NCBI GenBank assembly: GCA_030431975.1 | Contig: JAUIHP010000016.1 | Coordinates: 62,001-126,000 of the forward strand | Length of the DNA: 64,000 nucleotides | Direction of reading: 5' to 3' | Source of the DNA: a bacterium | GTDB taxonomy: Bacteria > Eisenbacteria > RBG-16-71-46 > CAIMUX01 | Part shown: one piece after another, positions 28,837-38,664 of the stretch | How positions within the stretch are numbered: position 1 is the first letter of the stretch | How the letters are laid out: the number at the start of each line of letters is the position of its first letter | Program-made: the position numbers and the translations under genes | The notes under the pieces: generated by a model | What the model was told of the DNA's origin: nothing | The model's database searches: none | The model's input: the letters and a program-made list of their open reading frames with translations, nothing else

Positions 28837-29688
28837 TCAGGGCTTCGAAAGGTGCCTTTGGATCCAGTCGATTGCCTTGTCAATCCAATCGGCCGGAAGG
28901 TTGTGGCCGCCGGGGTAGAAGTGGATGTCCTTCTCTGATGAATGAAGGAGAGAATGCAGATGCCGGGCCGTATCGGCCGTGTAGTTGACCGGGTCCTCCT
29001 CTGCAACGAGCAACAGGTGTGGTTGGAGGACGCGTGGCGCATAGTGGTAGGCCGATATCGCCGTCGGTGCGTTCACGATGGGCGGTACGCATGACACCGC
29101 CACAGAGATTCTCGGATCCAACGCGGGCATCAGGAACGAAAGCAGTCCACCCATGCTGTAGCCGGCTACGCCGATCCGTGACTCGTCGATTTCCGGCCGG
29201 GTTGCCATCAGGTCGAGGCACCGCCGATGTTCGACGACGGACTGGACGATCATCTCACGTGCTCGCTCGAACCAACCCCGCTCGAACAGAAATGCCGCAG
29301 GGGACTCATAGTCGTTCTCGCCCAGCCGTTCTCCGTGGTACTGGCAATCCAGAGTGACGACGGCGTATCCCGCCTCCAGCAGCCGTAGCGTCAGCAGATA
29401 GCCCGAATGGGAACTCCCATCGGTCCACCAGCCCTCCTTCGAACCGCCGATGCCGTGAAGAAGCATGACGCACGGATGCGGCGGTGAACTGGAGCAGGGA
29501 AGCGCCAGGTAGCCGGGCACTCGACTGTCTCGTGGACCACGGAAGACGAACTTCTCGCGGTGGTAGGCCGGCTCTTCCAGGACTTCCACGGTTCGCTCGT
29601 CGAACGGGACGCCGAGGTCGTAATCGAAGAAACTGCGGAGGACCGAAAAGGCTTCGGACTCGACAGGACGGATTGGATCGTTGCTCAT
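28837..29688 (-). CDS. Alpha/beta hydrolase, prolyl-oligopeptidase/dienelactone-hydrolase-like
   Basis: 283 aa from ATG 29688 with GGAAG just upstream; the longer frame to 30012 has no family similarity and crosses a terminator. Oxyanion region LLHGIGGSKEGWW, nucleophile elbow GYSMGG (Ser), acid in LLVAEEDPVNYT and catalytic His in YPGGHNLP are all present and in order. A cap region with LDCQYHGER precedes the nucleophile. Family members cleave esters, acyl groups or peptides. No signal peptide, so cytoplasmic. Transcribed alone. Confidence 0.87.
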   Translation of the reverse strand: MSNDPIRPVESEAFSVLRSFFDYDLGVPFDERTVEVLEEPAYHREKFVFRGPRDSRVPGYLALPCSSSPPHPCVMLLHGIGGSKEGWWTDGSSHSGYLLTLRLLEAGYAVVTLDCQYHGERLGENDYESPAAFLFERGWFERAREMIVQSVVEHRRCLDLMATRPEIDESRIGVAGYSMGGLLSFLMPALDPRISVAVSCVPPIVNAPTAISAYHYAPRVLQPHLLLVAEEDPVNYTADTARHLHSLLHSSEKDIHFYPGGHNLPADWIDKAIDWIQRHLSKP

Positions 29689-29780
29689 CTTCCGGCACTC
29701 CCCCCCGGTCTCTGGCATCTCGCTCAAGCTGAAGTGGCTACAACCTTCGTGAAAGAACCTGGCTGGGTTGAGCCTACGAC

Positions 29781-29810
29781 AAGAGGGACAGCCTTTCGAC
29801 TGTCCCTCTT
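29781..29810 (-). terminator. Bidirectional hairpin terminator
   Basis: Perfect 11-bp stem AAGAGGGACAG (29781-29791) / CTGTCCCTCTT (29800-29810), 8-base loop, flanked by T on the plus strand. It lies downstream of the giant NHL gene on the minus strand and upstream of the hydrolase, separating the two. Confidence 0.75.
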
Positions 29811-29903
29811 TGTCTGACCAGGGCCGAAGCCCCGTCTGGAGGTCGACCATTGCGGAGACCGGGCCGCGCAACCTATAACAACCGGCCTCCGCAACGCGTG
29901 CGG

Positions 29904-32900
29904 CTACTTCGTGAGAAGCAGCTTGGCCTTGAGCACGCGATCTCCGGAAGCGAGTCGTACGAAGTAGATCCCGCTTGTCAGCTCCTGTCCGCGATCGTTT
30001 CGGCCGTCCCAACCGATGGTGTGACGACCGGCGGAAAGCTCCGTGTCGATCAACGTCCGTACCCGGCGGCCCGAAGCGTCGTGAACCGCCATTCGCACGT
30101 CGGCGCTCCGCTCGAGGCTGAAGCTGAGCTTCGTCCGATCACGGAACGGCATCGGCGCGGCTTGCAGCGTGTCGAGATGACGCAGAGTCGGTAGCTCCTC
30201 GTCGGCGGATGTCGTCTCGATGAGGGCTTCACCGGGGATGACGCCGACGGAGGCGACGGGGACCCTGAGCCCACCGCGGGTCGAGAGCGCGGTCTGGGCT
30301 CCAACCTCGAAGACGCCTTCTTCGAACTGCGGATCGTAGGAAAGAACGATCGGATACACCCAACGTCGCGCGCAACGTGCGAACTGAACACGCCGTGTGA
30401 TGACCTTGATCTCACCTTCCATGAACTGCAGCTGCTCGCCGCTCACTTCGCCCGGTTCTCCACCGTCGATGGAAAGAACCGGCCAGATGTCGGACTCGGA
30501 GTGCCTCTCGGCGATGTCGTAGTCAAAGACGTTCGGCACATCGAGCAGGTTCTGGATGCGGAACGAGACCTCGATCTCCTGCGACGTCGAGTCGGAATAC
30601 TCGGAGCCGACGACCGGGGCCAGGATCTGGATGTCCCACGGATCACGATCGCGAACCTTCAGGATGGTTCCCGTTGCGACCAGGTCGCACGGTCCACTTC
30701 CTACGTCCTTGTTCCATGCTCGGAACTCGTAGCACGCTTCGTCGCCGGGGCTCATTCCGGACGGGACGGTCATCAGAATCGGTGAGATCGTGACGCAGCT
30801 GCCGGCGCCCACGGTGATCGTTCCGGTTGCCGACGGGAAGAAGCTCGTCGGACCGGCGACGTCGCAGTCTCCACCTGCGGGCAGCCCGGAGAAGGCGTAC
30901 TCATAGGTGATGCTGCCGGGTGTCGAGTTGCAGATCGTGGCCGAGGTCGAAACCTGCGCCACCCCAGATGTCGCCCGGATGGCTCCCGGAACGCTGACGC
31001 GATCGCGGCACTTGCCGGTGGAACCCGCCTCCCAGAGCGAGACGATCTCGGCTTCGGTCAGACTGCGTCGGAAGTACTCGACTTCGTCGATGGCCCCGGC
31101 GAAGTCCTCACCGTTTGTCGTGCCCCCGATTCGGAAGGGGCGGTTGTTCGCGAAGTTGCCGAAAGTGAATCCGGTGTCTTCGAGGATCTTGACGCCGTCG
31201 ACGTAGAGTCGGACGAATCCGGGCTCGACGGTCAACGCGATCAGATGCCAGTTTCCGTCCCCGACGAACGAGCTGCTCACGTTGGACGCACTTGCACTGC
31301 TTCCGCGAAGTTCGTATCCGAGGAAACCGTCCTGCATGTAGAGCCAGTAGCCGCGCGATGCGCCGTCCAGCTTCTCGATGAAGGTTTCGACTCCGGCAGC
31401 ATCAAGGTTGTCAGCTCGAATCCAGGCGTCGAGGGTGAATTGCTGGAATGGATTGAGTTTCGCTGCGGAGGCGGTCTCGACTCGGTCTCCCATTCCGTCG
31501 AAAAGGAAGGCGTCGCCGACGAAGCCGCTCGTGTAGATCGTGTTGTCGATGAAAGACCCCGTCGCCGGTGCCGAGATCAGGTCGATCGCAGCGCCGCCCC
31601 CATCTCCCGGCCACCATGCACAGATCGAAGGCGGCGCCAGTACGCAGCACGTTCCCGATCCGCAGTCGCAACAGTAGGTGAGTTCGATGTCGATGTAGTC
31701 GACACCGGTATCGTCCTGAATGAGCAGGTCGAGGTTTCCGTCATGCAGTGCGGACAGGATGTTGGTGACCAACGTTCCCGGTGCAGGCGGAAGATCCGCC
31801 AGGTCCAGGCAGATGGTCATGTCATCCCCGGCGTCCCAACTTCCGTCCGGAGCCAGATTGTTCAAAGGCATCGACCAAACCGGACTGCCGGCCTGGTAGA
31901 AGATGATGGAGTCCGTCTCCGGATCTCCGTTCGGATCCGTCGTCGACCGCATCCGCAGGCAAACCTCTGCTCCCGTCACGGTGCAGGTCGTCGGCCAGCC
32001 CGTCATCGTCTCGCCGAAGCACTGATTCAGTGGGATGTAGTCATACTCATAGATTCCACCAAACGTGCAGTTGGCGAAGAGCGGCGTCAGATCCGGGCCG
32101 GGGTTCGTCGGCTCGTTCGGGAACGAGAATCCGTCCGGGTTGCCGAACGTCGCCGCAAACGAACTTGTGTCGGCGCAGGCCTTGGCGTTGCCGAACACCG
32201 CACCCGACTCGTTCTGTCCGTTGAGCAGAGTAAACGTGTAGAAAACGTCGGCGGGCGCAGTCTGAACCCAACCCGGCAGCATTCCCTCTACCACGTCATA
32301 CGTTCCCGGCGGCAGCGCCTCGAAGCAGAACTGTCCGTTTTGGTCCGTGTTGACGGTGTTCGAGTTTCCATTCGGATAGGTCAGGCTGATCGGCCAACCT
32401 GGAATCGGCGGCTCGCCCGAGTCCCATACGCCGTCGCAATCGAGGTCGTTGAACTTGGCCCCGCAGATCGATCCTCCGATCGGACAGCAGACGAAGACAT
32501 TGAGGTCGAGGTTGTCGACCGCCGTGTTGTCCTGGATGAGAATGTCGAGATCCCCATCCTGCAGCGCGGCGATGACATTCGTCGTGCCGAAGAGATCGGG
32601 GGGAAGGCTGGACAGGTCGAGGGAGAAGGAGCCGGTCTGGCCCGGGAACCAAGTGGACCCGGCACCCGGCAGCGAGCTGATGCTCGCGGACCAGATCGTC
32701 GACGATCCCTGCCAGAATGAAATTTGATCGTCACCCACTTCTCCCTCACCTGCCCTCAGCGTGAACTCCAGTTTCGCGCCGACGACGAGGCAGCTTTCCG
32801 GCCAACAGTCCTGAGTCTCGGCGAAGCACTGGTCCATCGGCGGGACGTCGTAGTCCAAGAGGAACGAAGAGCAGCTGCCGCTCAGCGCCGCGAGAAAAGT

Positions 32901-34364
32901 TACGCTCGGGGTCGAGGGCTCGTTGTTGGACGGGTCGAACCCGTCACCGAGACCCCCGTTGCAGGTGTAGACCTGCGGCTCGAAGCAATCGTCCTGGACG
33001 TTCCCGAAGTCGAGCCCATCGACCGTGACGCCGGGTAGGAACGTTGAGTTGTAGACGGCGCTGAGTGGCCCCGTCTGATACCAACCGGGCTGCTGGACTT
33101 CATTGATGACGTAGGTCCCGGCGGCGATCCCTTCGAACGCGTACGCCCCGGCCGCATCCGTGATGGCCGTCTCCAGGACCGAACCGCCCGCTCCATCGCG
33201 CAGCTCGATCGTCCATCCCGACAAACCGGACTCGGATACGTCCGGCATGCTGTTCTGATTGGCGTCTTCGTACTTTCGTCCCGACACGCAGATCTTGTCG
33301 AAGCGTTGGACTCGATGGTTGTCCGTGTCGGTGACGAAGATGTAGCACTCACACGCGGCGACATCATCGGGTGCACTGAACTCTCCCGGCAGGAATCCGG
33401 TCGAGCCCCATTGGGTCCGGTAGGCGCCGGCCAGGATCTCCATCCGCTGAATCCGGTCGACGGATGTACTGCCCTCGACGACATGGAACTCGTTGCCGAA
33501 GTAGGCGTCGATTCCACGGGGTCCCGTGAACTGTCCGTTCCCCGTGCCCGCGCTGCCGATGATGCCGGTGTAGGCGCCGCCGAGGGTCCAGGTTTGCACC
33601 CAATCGGTGTTCTGAAGGTCAGTGATACATACCTGGCTCCCGCCGGGGCCGGGATTGACCGTGATGCCGTAGGGGCGTTGGAACTCTCCAGGGTTCGTTC
33701 CGAACGTGCCGTACGAGCCGAACCAGTTTCCGACGGCGTCGATCCGCTGGTACCGGGAGTTGCCGGTGTCCGTGACGACGAGTTGTCCGCCGACGTACTC
33801 GACATGCGACGGTGAGTTGAACCGCAGATTTCCGGTTCCGAACCCACCGACGTCCGTGATGTGATTGAAGGCGGAGTTCCAAACCGAAACACGATGATTG
33901 CCGGTGTCGACGACGTAGATCTCGCCGTTGTTGGGGTTGACCGCGATTCCGATCGGATTCAGAAGCTCTCCGGGGCCGCTTCCCATGATTCCGAACTGAT
34001 TGATGTAGTTGCCGTTTTCGTCGAAGACCTGGACCCGGTGGTTCCCGGAGTCCACAACGTAAACGTTGCAGTTGGCGTCGGTCGCGATTCCCCGCGGTCC
34101 GTCAAACTCACCAGGACCGTTTCCGGGAATTCCGAACTCGAGGATGAAGGCCGGGGGACCGTCCGCTTGAGCCAGGGCTGCGGAAGGTCCGAAAGCCGGG
34201 GCATCAGCGAACGGACCTGGAGAGAGTCCGAGCCCTAGCTGAAGCGCGACGGTCCAGAGTGCGATTCGAGTCGCCGTGGCGATTCGTTTCGCGGATGCAA
34301 AGCGATGTAGCGTCGTGGATGAAACCGGACGCGCGAACTCGAGGAACAACCGGAAGCGGTTCAT
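29904..34364 (-). CDS. Giant secreted NHL / SdrD-B / LamG protein with FlgD-like sorting tail
   Basis: 1486 aa. ATG 34364 is preceded by GGAGA and starts a long signal peptide (TRIALWTVALQLGLGLS). Residues about 70-390 are six NHL-type repeats (FDGPRGIATDANCNVYVVDSGNHRVQVF and variants), a propeller. Two SdrD/Cna-B-like domains follow (GRKYEDANQNSMPD to GWYQTGP; AKFNDLDCDGVWDSGEPPIPGW to GWVQTAP). Two related domains rich in disulfides precede and follow the second. A LamG-like domain (ICAWWPGDGG to ALTVEPGFVRLYVDG) and an Ig-like region come next. The last 80 residues are a FlgD/type IX-like tail (DASGRRVRTLIDTELSAGRH, LTSGIYFVRL). Probably surface exposed or secreted, perhaps adhesive. A sigma/kinase pair is divergent. 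Confidence 0.88.
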   Translation of the reverse strand: MNRFRLFLEFARPVSSTTLHRFASAKRIATATRIALWTVALQLGLGLSPGPFADAPAFGPSAALAQADGPPAFILEFGIPGNGPGEFDGPRGIATDANCNVYVVDSGNHRVQVFDENGNYINQFGIMGSGPGELLNPIGIAVNPNNGEIYVVDTGNHRVSVWNSAFNHITDVGGFGTGNLRFNSPSHVEYVGGQLVVTDTGNSRYQRIDAVGNWFGSYGTFGTNPGEFQRPYGITVNPGPGGSQVCITDLQNTDWVQTWTLGGAYTGIIGSAGTGNGQFTGPRGIDAYFGNEFHVVEGSTSVDRIQRMEILAGAYRTQWGSTGFLPGEFSAPDDVAACECYIFVTDTDNHRVQRFDKICVSGRKYEDANQNSMPDVSESGLSGWTIELRDGAGGSVLETAITDAAGAYAFEGIAAGTYVINEVQQPGWYQTGPLSAVYNSTFLPGVTVDGLDFGNVQDDCFEPQVYTCNGGLGDGFDPSNNEPSTPSVTFLAALSGSCSSFLLDYDVPPMDQCFAETQDCWPESCLVVGAKLEFTLRAGEGEVGDDQISFWQGSSTIWSASISSLPGAGSTWFPGQTGSFSLDLSSLPPDLFGTTNVIAALQDGDLDILIQDNTAVDNLDLNVFVCCPIGGSICGAKFNDLDCDGVWDSGEPPIPGWPISLTYPNGNSNTVNTDQNGQFCFEALPPGTYDVVEGMLPGWVQTAPADVFYTFTLLNGQNESGAVFGNAKACADTSSFAATFGNPDGFSFPNEPTNPGPDLTPLFANCTFGGIYEYDYIPLNQCFGETMTGWPTTCTVTGAEVCLRMRSTTDPNGDPETDSIIFYQAGSPVWSMPLNNLAPDGSWDAGDDMTICLDLADLPPAPGTLVTNILSALHDGNLDLLIQDDTGVDYIDIELTYCCDCGSGTCCVLAPPSICAWWPGDGGGAAIDLISAPATGSFIDNTIYTSGFVGDAFLFDGMGDRVETASAAKLNPFQQFTLDAWIRADNLDAAGVETFIEKLDGASRGYWLYMQDGFLGYELRGSSASASNVSSSFVGDGNWHLIALTVEPGFVRLYVDGVKILEDTGFTFGNFANNRPFRIGGTTNGEDFAGAIDEVEYFRRSLTEAEIVSLWEAGSTGKCRDRVSVPGAIRATSGVAQVSTSATICNSTPGSITYEYAFSGLPAGGDCDVAGPTSFFPSATGTITVGAGSCVTISPILMTVPSGMSPGDEACYEFRAWNKDVGSGPCDLVATGTILKVRDRDPWDIQILAPVVGSEYSDSTSQEIEVSFRIQNLLDVPNVFDYDIAERHSESDIWPVLSIDGGEPGEVSGEQLQFMEGEIKVITRRVQFARCARRWVYPIVLSYDPQFEEGVFEVGAQTALSTRGGLRVPVASVGVIPGEALIETTSADEELPTLRHLDTLQAAPMPFRDRTKLSFSLERSADVRMAVHDASGRRVRTLIDTELSAGRHTIGWDGRNDRGQELTSGIYFVRLASGDRVLKAKLLLTK

Positions 34365-34506
34365 GGGTTCTCCCATTGCTTGGTATAGTTCCCCTGAGGG
34401 CTGTCCCAACCGGTCGGCGAGGATTCCGGTGTGCGGGGCAGTTGCAAGTGCGGCTACCTTCGGCGGCCTTGAAGCGAAAAACCGTTGCGGATTGCGACAC
34501 ACTTTT

Positions 34507-34527
34507 CTTCGATCTCTGCAATCGAAG
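34507..34527. promoter_or_regulatory. Inverted repeat in the divergent NHL/sigma promoter region
   Basis: CTTCGAT (34507-34513) / ATCGAAG (34521-34527), 7-base centre, in the 218-bp divergent region. It could be an operator or a short attenuator stem for the sigma gene. Confidence 0.35.
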
Positions 34528-34582
34528 TGCCTATCTGCAGTAAACCCCGGTACTCAATAGGTTTAGGGCCCGACCGTCATGG

Positions 34583-35209
34583 ATGGATCGGGTTGGGAAA
34601 GGGCAGCAGCACGACATGCCACAGGGCGAGGACCCGGAAAAGCCGATCGGCCCGTCGGACTCTGACTGGGAGATCACTCCGCTTCTCTCGGAGACGGCGT
34701 TGGCCGACGGCGCCGATCTCGATCGGGCCCTTCCCATCGTCTATGCCGAACTCCGGGCCATTGCCGCCAACTACATGCGGGATGAGCGGGGGAGCCACAC
34801 GCTTCAGCCGACGGCTCTGACCCACGAGGCGTACATCCGTCTTCGGGAGTCCGCTCCCCTGAAATGGAGAAGTCGTGCACACCTTGTAGCTCTGGCAGCC
34901 CGGGCCATGCGGCACACCCTCGTCGATCACGCACGGGCGCAGCGGGCGCAGAAGCGTGGCGGTGAGTCGCGCGCGGTCTCGTTGGAGTTCGTGCCCGCCC
35001 CGGAGTCGACCGGCCCCATCGATGTCCTCAAGTTGGATCGCGCTTTGGAAGAACTGGGACAGGTGGATGAGAGGAAGCTTCGCATCGTGGAGATGCTCTA
35101 CTTCGGGGGGCTGGCCGTCCATGAAGCGGCCGAGGTCCTGGAGGTTTCACGTCGGACGGTCGAGCGGGATTGGAAGTTCTCGCGAGCCTGGTTGCTGAAA
35201 CGACTGTAG
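34583..35209 (+). CDS. ECF sigma factor of the TIGR02999 type
   Basis: 208 aa. Contains the signature LQPTALTHEAYIRLRE, WRSRAHLVALAARAMRHTLVDHAR and AQKRGG, which match the TIGR02999 group of ECF sigma factors frequent in Planctomycetes and Acidobacteria. Region 4 is LEELGQVDERKLRIVEMLYFGGLAVHEAAEVLEVSRRTVERDWKFSRAWL. The start is uncertain: ATG 34583, with ATG 34616 as an alternative. It is followed after 12 bp by a Ser/Thr kinase gene in the same direction. Such ECF-kinase pairs are known; the kinase is thought to replace the anti-sigma factor. Confidence 0.9.
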   Translation: MDRVGKGQQHDMPQGEDPEKPIGPSDSDWEITPLLSETALADGADLDRALPIVYAELRAIAANYMRDERGSHTLQPTALTHEAYIRLRESAPLKWRSRAHLVALAARAMRHTLVDHARAQRAQKRGGESRAVSLEFVPAPESTGPIDVLKLDRALEELGQVDERKLRIVEMLYFGGLAVHEAAEVLEVSRRTVERDWKFSRAWLLKRL

Positions 35210-35221
35210 AGTCCAGAATCC

Positions 35222-37930
35222 GTGGACCGTTCCATCGACACCATCTTCAATGACGCCCTCGAGCTGGGTTCCGAAGAACGTGCTGCGTTTCTCGAGGCCG
35301 CATGCGCCGGTGACGATGAGCTGCGCTCGGAGGTCGAGCAACTTCTGTTCGCGTACGAGAGTTCGTCCGAACTCGATCTTCCGACGTCCGCCCTGACCGG
35401 AGAACTTCCCGACAAGGTCGGCCCCTACGACATCGTTGGGGAACTCGGACGCGGCAGCATGGGCATCGTCTATCGCGCCAAGGACCAAACGCTCGGCCGT
35501 GAACTCGCACTCAAGGTTCTTCCAGCCAACCTGGCGATTCTCGAAGACTGGGTGGGTCGGTTTGAAGCGGAAGCGCGGGCCTTGGCTTCGCTCAATCATC
35601 CGAGTATCGCGACGATCTATTCGTTCGAGGAAGCGGACGGACAGCGTTTCATCACGATGGAACTGGTCGAAGGACCGACTCTCGCGCAAAGGTTGGCGGA
35701 TTCACCACCCTCCCGAATCGAAGCCCTTCGACTCTGCGAAGAGATTGCCGGAGCACTGCAGGTCGCGCACGAGAAGGGAATTGTTCATCGCGACCTGAAA
35801 CCTTTGAACATCAAGATCGACGCGGCTGGACGGGCCAAGTTGCTCGACTTCGGTATTGCAAAGTCGGTGGCCGATCTCGGGTTCGCCGCCGATTCCGGGG
35901 CGGGTTCGACACTCACGGCCGGCACGCTGTTGCCGGCGGCGTCGACGCGGCTCTCCAGCCTTCCTGTGGGAACACCCGGCTACATGAGTCCAGAGCAGGA
36001 GGCTGGACGCGAGGTCGATCACCGAGCGGACATCTGGGCATTCGGCCGCATCCTCGAGGAAACGTTTCGTGCGGCCGGGCTCCCGAAGCCGATTCGGTCG
36101 CTCGCCGACCGCTGTCTGGTCGCAGACCCGGGGATGCGACTCTCCTCGATGCGGCAGGCGCATGAGGTCCTGAAGAGTCAGGCCGAAACTCCCACTCCGG
36201 GCATCTACTGGGCGCTGGGGTTCGTGGCTCTTTCCGTGATCGCCGCCTTTGTCTTTCTGCAAATGCGGACCGCGGGCGATCCGCGGGACGAAGTGGCCCG
36301 GGTACGGGACAGCAAGCGCGTCCAGGTCACGTTCTCCGGCGTGGCGGAACAGGCCGAGATCACACCGGACGGGAGGCACATCGCCTACGTCGATCAGGAA
36401 CTCCCGACGCGGAATCGCATCCGCGTTCGTGGACCGGGCTCGGCGGAGCCGCGCGTGGTTTTCGAGACGTGGTCGCGTCCTTTCCTCCGTTGGTCTCCCG
36501 ACGGCCGACACCTCTTGATCTCTGCGCATGTCGAAGGGAAACAGGATCACAAGACCTTCCTCGTCGACCCCTTCACTCCGAATGGAGATGCCGTCGTTCG
36601 CGAGTTCGACACGGCCGGGCCGCTGGCCTGGGCCCCGGACGGTTCCCGATTTCTCACGACGCCAAGCTACGGGAAGTGGGATTCGTTGTGTGTCGTCGAC
36701 GTGGAAAGCGGAGCCGTGCTGAGACGGATGGGCACACCGGAGCAGCGCCCGCTGTTTGATTTCGACTGGTCGCCCGACGGCGACCGCATTGCCTTTGAAA
36801 CGCGGCAGGGAGAGGATTCCGTCATTTGGACGATGCGGGCAGACGGATCCGGGAGCACTCCATTTACGACAGGAAGAGCCGCCTCACCACGATGGTCACA
36901 CGACGGCCGGTATCTCTACCACGTTCGAGGCACGGAACTTCGTCTTTACGCCACGGAGTTCGATCCAGGGTCCGGGACGGCCAAAGGTGAGCCGACACTA
37001 CTGGAGCCTGGGCCGATTGCCGGCAGCGTCAGCGTTTCCCGGGAAGGTCACTTCGTCTACGCGCGTGGACCCGGACAGTCGAACGTTCACCTGTTGGATC
37101 TGGCCAAGGATCCACCCTCGGACAATCCGTTGACTTCCGGGACGTTCAGTCACGGCATCACCCGTTTCTCGCCGGACGGAAAGTGGATCGCGTACACGCG
37201 GAACTCTCAGGGACGTGACGTCGAGCTCATCATCCACTCTTTGACTTCAGGCGAACGCAAGGTCGTGATCAGCGCCGACGGAATCGGCATGCCGGCCTGG
37301 TCTCCGGACGGCAGGCAGTTGCTCTTCCATGTGATCGATGACGGGGCGCGATACTACGGAAGGTACGATCTGGAGCAGGGCCGTATCGACGAAGGGCCCG
37401 GGATTTCCGTCGGGCGGATCGTGACCTGGCATCCGTCGAATCGCATCTTCGTTCAGAACGAGGACGGGACGAACTTTTGGGTCGTCGATCCGGAGACCTT
37501 CGACAAGCGCCTGCTCTTCAAGGACGATTCGTCCCGTCTCGTTTGGCAGATCGAGTCCTCTCCCGTGCGGGACCTCGTTGCCGTTCTCGAAACTCAGTCG
37601 AAGTCGCGAGGGCCAAGAGTCGTGCTCGTCGATGTCGGGACGGGGCGAGTGCAGCCTTTGTACAACGGTTTGGCCGCCCCGATCGCGTGGTCCGAGGACG
37701 GGGGGTTCGTGTACCTCATCACCCTGGGGGATGCGGACGAACGGGCACGAATCATTCGGGTTTCCGTCGACGGTGCAACGGTGGAAGAAGTCGTTCGACT
37801 ACCGAACAGGGGCGGGATGTGGAGTGCGGTCGACATGACAACCGATAAGCGGCTGCTTTCCTACGACTATCGCGAGTTCCACTCCGACATCTGGATGATC
37901 GAGCCCGGAATCACGTCGATTCCCGAGTAG
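35222..37930 (+). CDS. Membrane Ser/Thr protein kinase with TolB-like propeller
   Basis: 902 aa, GTG start 12 bp after the sigma gene. Kinase domain about 67-310: GELGRGSMGIVYRA, K in ELALKVLPA, HRDLKPLNIKID and LLDFGIAK, then GTPGYMSPEQ. The catalytic set is complete. One transmembrane helix (YWALGFVALSVIAAFVFLQM, about 327-346) puts the C-terminal ~550 residues outside the cytoplasm. These form a TolB/WD40-like propeller with repeats ending in WSPDGRHLLI, WAPDGSRFL, FSPDGKWIAYTR and WSPDGRQLLF. I infer that the propeller senses an external ligand and the kinase controls the partner sigma factor. Confidence 0.93.
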   Translation: MDRSIDTIFNDALELGSEERAAFLEAACAGDDELRSEVEQLLFAYESSSELDLPTSALTGELPDKVGPYDIVGELGRGSMGIVYRAKDQTLGRELALKVLPANLAILEDWVGRFEAEARALASLNHPSIATIYSFEEADGQRFITMELVEGPTLAQRLADSPPSRIEALRLCEEIAGALQVAHEKGIVHRDLKPLNIKIDAAGRAKLLDFGIAKSVADLGFAADSGAGSTLTAGTLLPAASTRLSSLPVGTPGYMSPEQEAGREVDHRADIWAFGRILEETFRAAGLPKPIRSLADRCLVADPGMRLSSMRQAHEVLKSQAETPTPGIYWALGFVALSVIAAFVFLQMRTAGDPRDEVARVRDSKRVQVTFSGVAEQAEITPDGRHIAYVDQELPTRNRIRVRGPGSAEPRVVFETWSRPFLRWSPDGRHLLISAHVEGKQDHKTFLVDPFTPNGDAVVREFDTAGPLAWAPDGSRFLTTPSYGKWDSLCVVDVESGAVLRRMGTPEQRPLFDFDWSPDGDRIAFETRQGEDSVIWTMRADGSGSTPFTTGRAASPRWSHDGRYLYHVRGTELRLYATEFDPGSGTAKGEPTLLEPGPIAGSVSVSREGHFVYARGPGQSNVHLLDLAKDPPSDNPLTSGTFSHGITRFSPDGKWIAYTRNSQGRDVELIIHSLTSGERKVVISADGIGMPAWSPDGRQLLFHVIDDGARYYGRYDLEQGRIDEGPGISVGRIVTWHPSNRIFVQNEDGTNFWVVDPETFDKRLLFKDDSSRLVWQIESSPVRDLVAVLETQSKSRGPRVVLVDVGTGRVQPLYNGLAAPIAWSEDGGFVYLITLGDADERARIIRVSVDGATVEEVVRLPNRGGMWSAVDMTTDKRLLSYDYREFHSDIWMIEPGITSIPE

Positions 37931-37974
37931 ATTCCGAAGCTCCCGCGCGTTCGACGATCTGCTACCTTCGCACG

Positions 37975-38664
37975 ATGCCGAATTCCAAGGGGCAAAGGCG
38001 CGCCGGGTCCGGACGCGCGGCAACGGCTTCTCTCGAAAAGAAGCTGCAGCGACACGTCCGTGACCTCCACGCGTGTGAACTTTGCCCGAACATGCACCGG
38101 CCCGCGATCAGTGGCGGCCCCGTTCTCAGTCCGGTTCTTCTGGTTGGTCAGGCGCCGGGTGACAAAGAACCCAAACTCGGGCGTCCGTTCGCGTGGACGG
38201 CGGGGAAGACTCTCTTCAAGTGGTTCGATCAGAGCGCGGGACTGGGTGAAGCGGCTTTTCGCAGTCATGTCTACATGGCGGCGGTCTGTCGTTGCTTTCC
38301 CGGAAAGAAGCCGAAGGGAGGCGATCGCGTTCCGGACAAACAGGAGATCGCGACCTGCGCAGCCTGGCTGGAAGCGGAGATCCGGATGCTCGAACCTCGT
38401 CTGGTTCTTCCCGTGGGGAAACTCGCCATCGAACAGTTCGTCGAGTACACGAGACTGGAGGATCACGTGGGGAGCCGGACCCGGGGAGAGCGCGCGGGCG
38501 TGAGTTTCGATCTCATTCCTTTGCCCCATCCATCCGGCGCCTCGCCGTGGCCGCGGATCGAGCCGGGAAAGACGCTCTTGGCCCGGGCTCTCGAGCTGAT
38601 TCGGAAACACGAAGCCTTTCGCGAAGTGTTGCGTTCCGCAAAGGCTGCCGGAGTCCAGGCGTGA
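37975..38664 (+). CDS. Uracil-DNA glycosylase family protein (Fe-S, type 4/5-like)
   Basis: 229 aa. Removes uracil from DNA in repair of deaminated cytosine. Motif A is LLVGQAPGDKEPKLGRPF and motif B is LPHPSGAS, the pair used by families 4 and 5. Four Cys for the iron-sulfur cluster can be assigned: CELC near the N-terminus, then VCRCF and TCAAW. The basic N-terminus (SKGQRRAGSGRAATA) may bind DNA. The stop overlaps the GTG start of the next gene by four bases, suggesting coupling, although the acyltransferase partner has an unrelated role. Confidence 0.9.
   Translation: MPNSKGQRRAGSGRAATASLEKKLQRHVRDLHACELCPNMHRPAISGGPVLSPVLLVGQAPGDKEPKLGRPFAWTAGKTLFKWFDQSAGLGEAAFRSHVYMAAVCRCFPGKKPKGGDRVPDKQEIATCAAWLEAEIRMLEPRLVLPVGKLAIEQFVEYTRLEDHVGSRTRGERAGVSFDLIPLPHPSGASPWPRIEPGKTLLARALELIRKHEAFREVLRSAKAAGVQA

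Noticed and set aside
28637-28918. 93-codon plus-strand frame between two minus-strand genes
   Set aside because: It overlaps the end of the hydrolase gene, has unusual composition and no recognisable domain.
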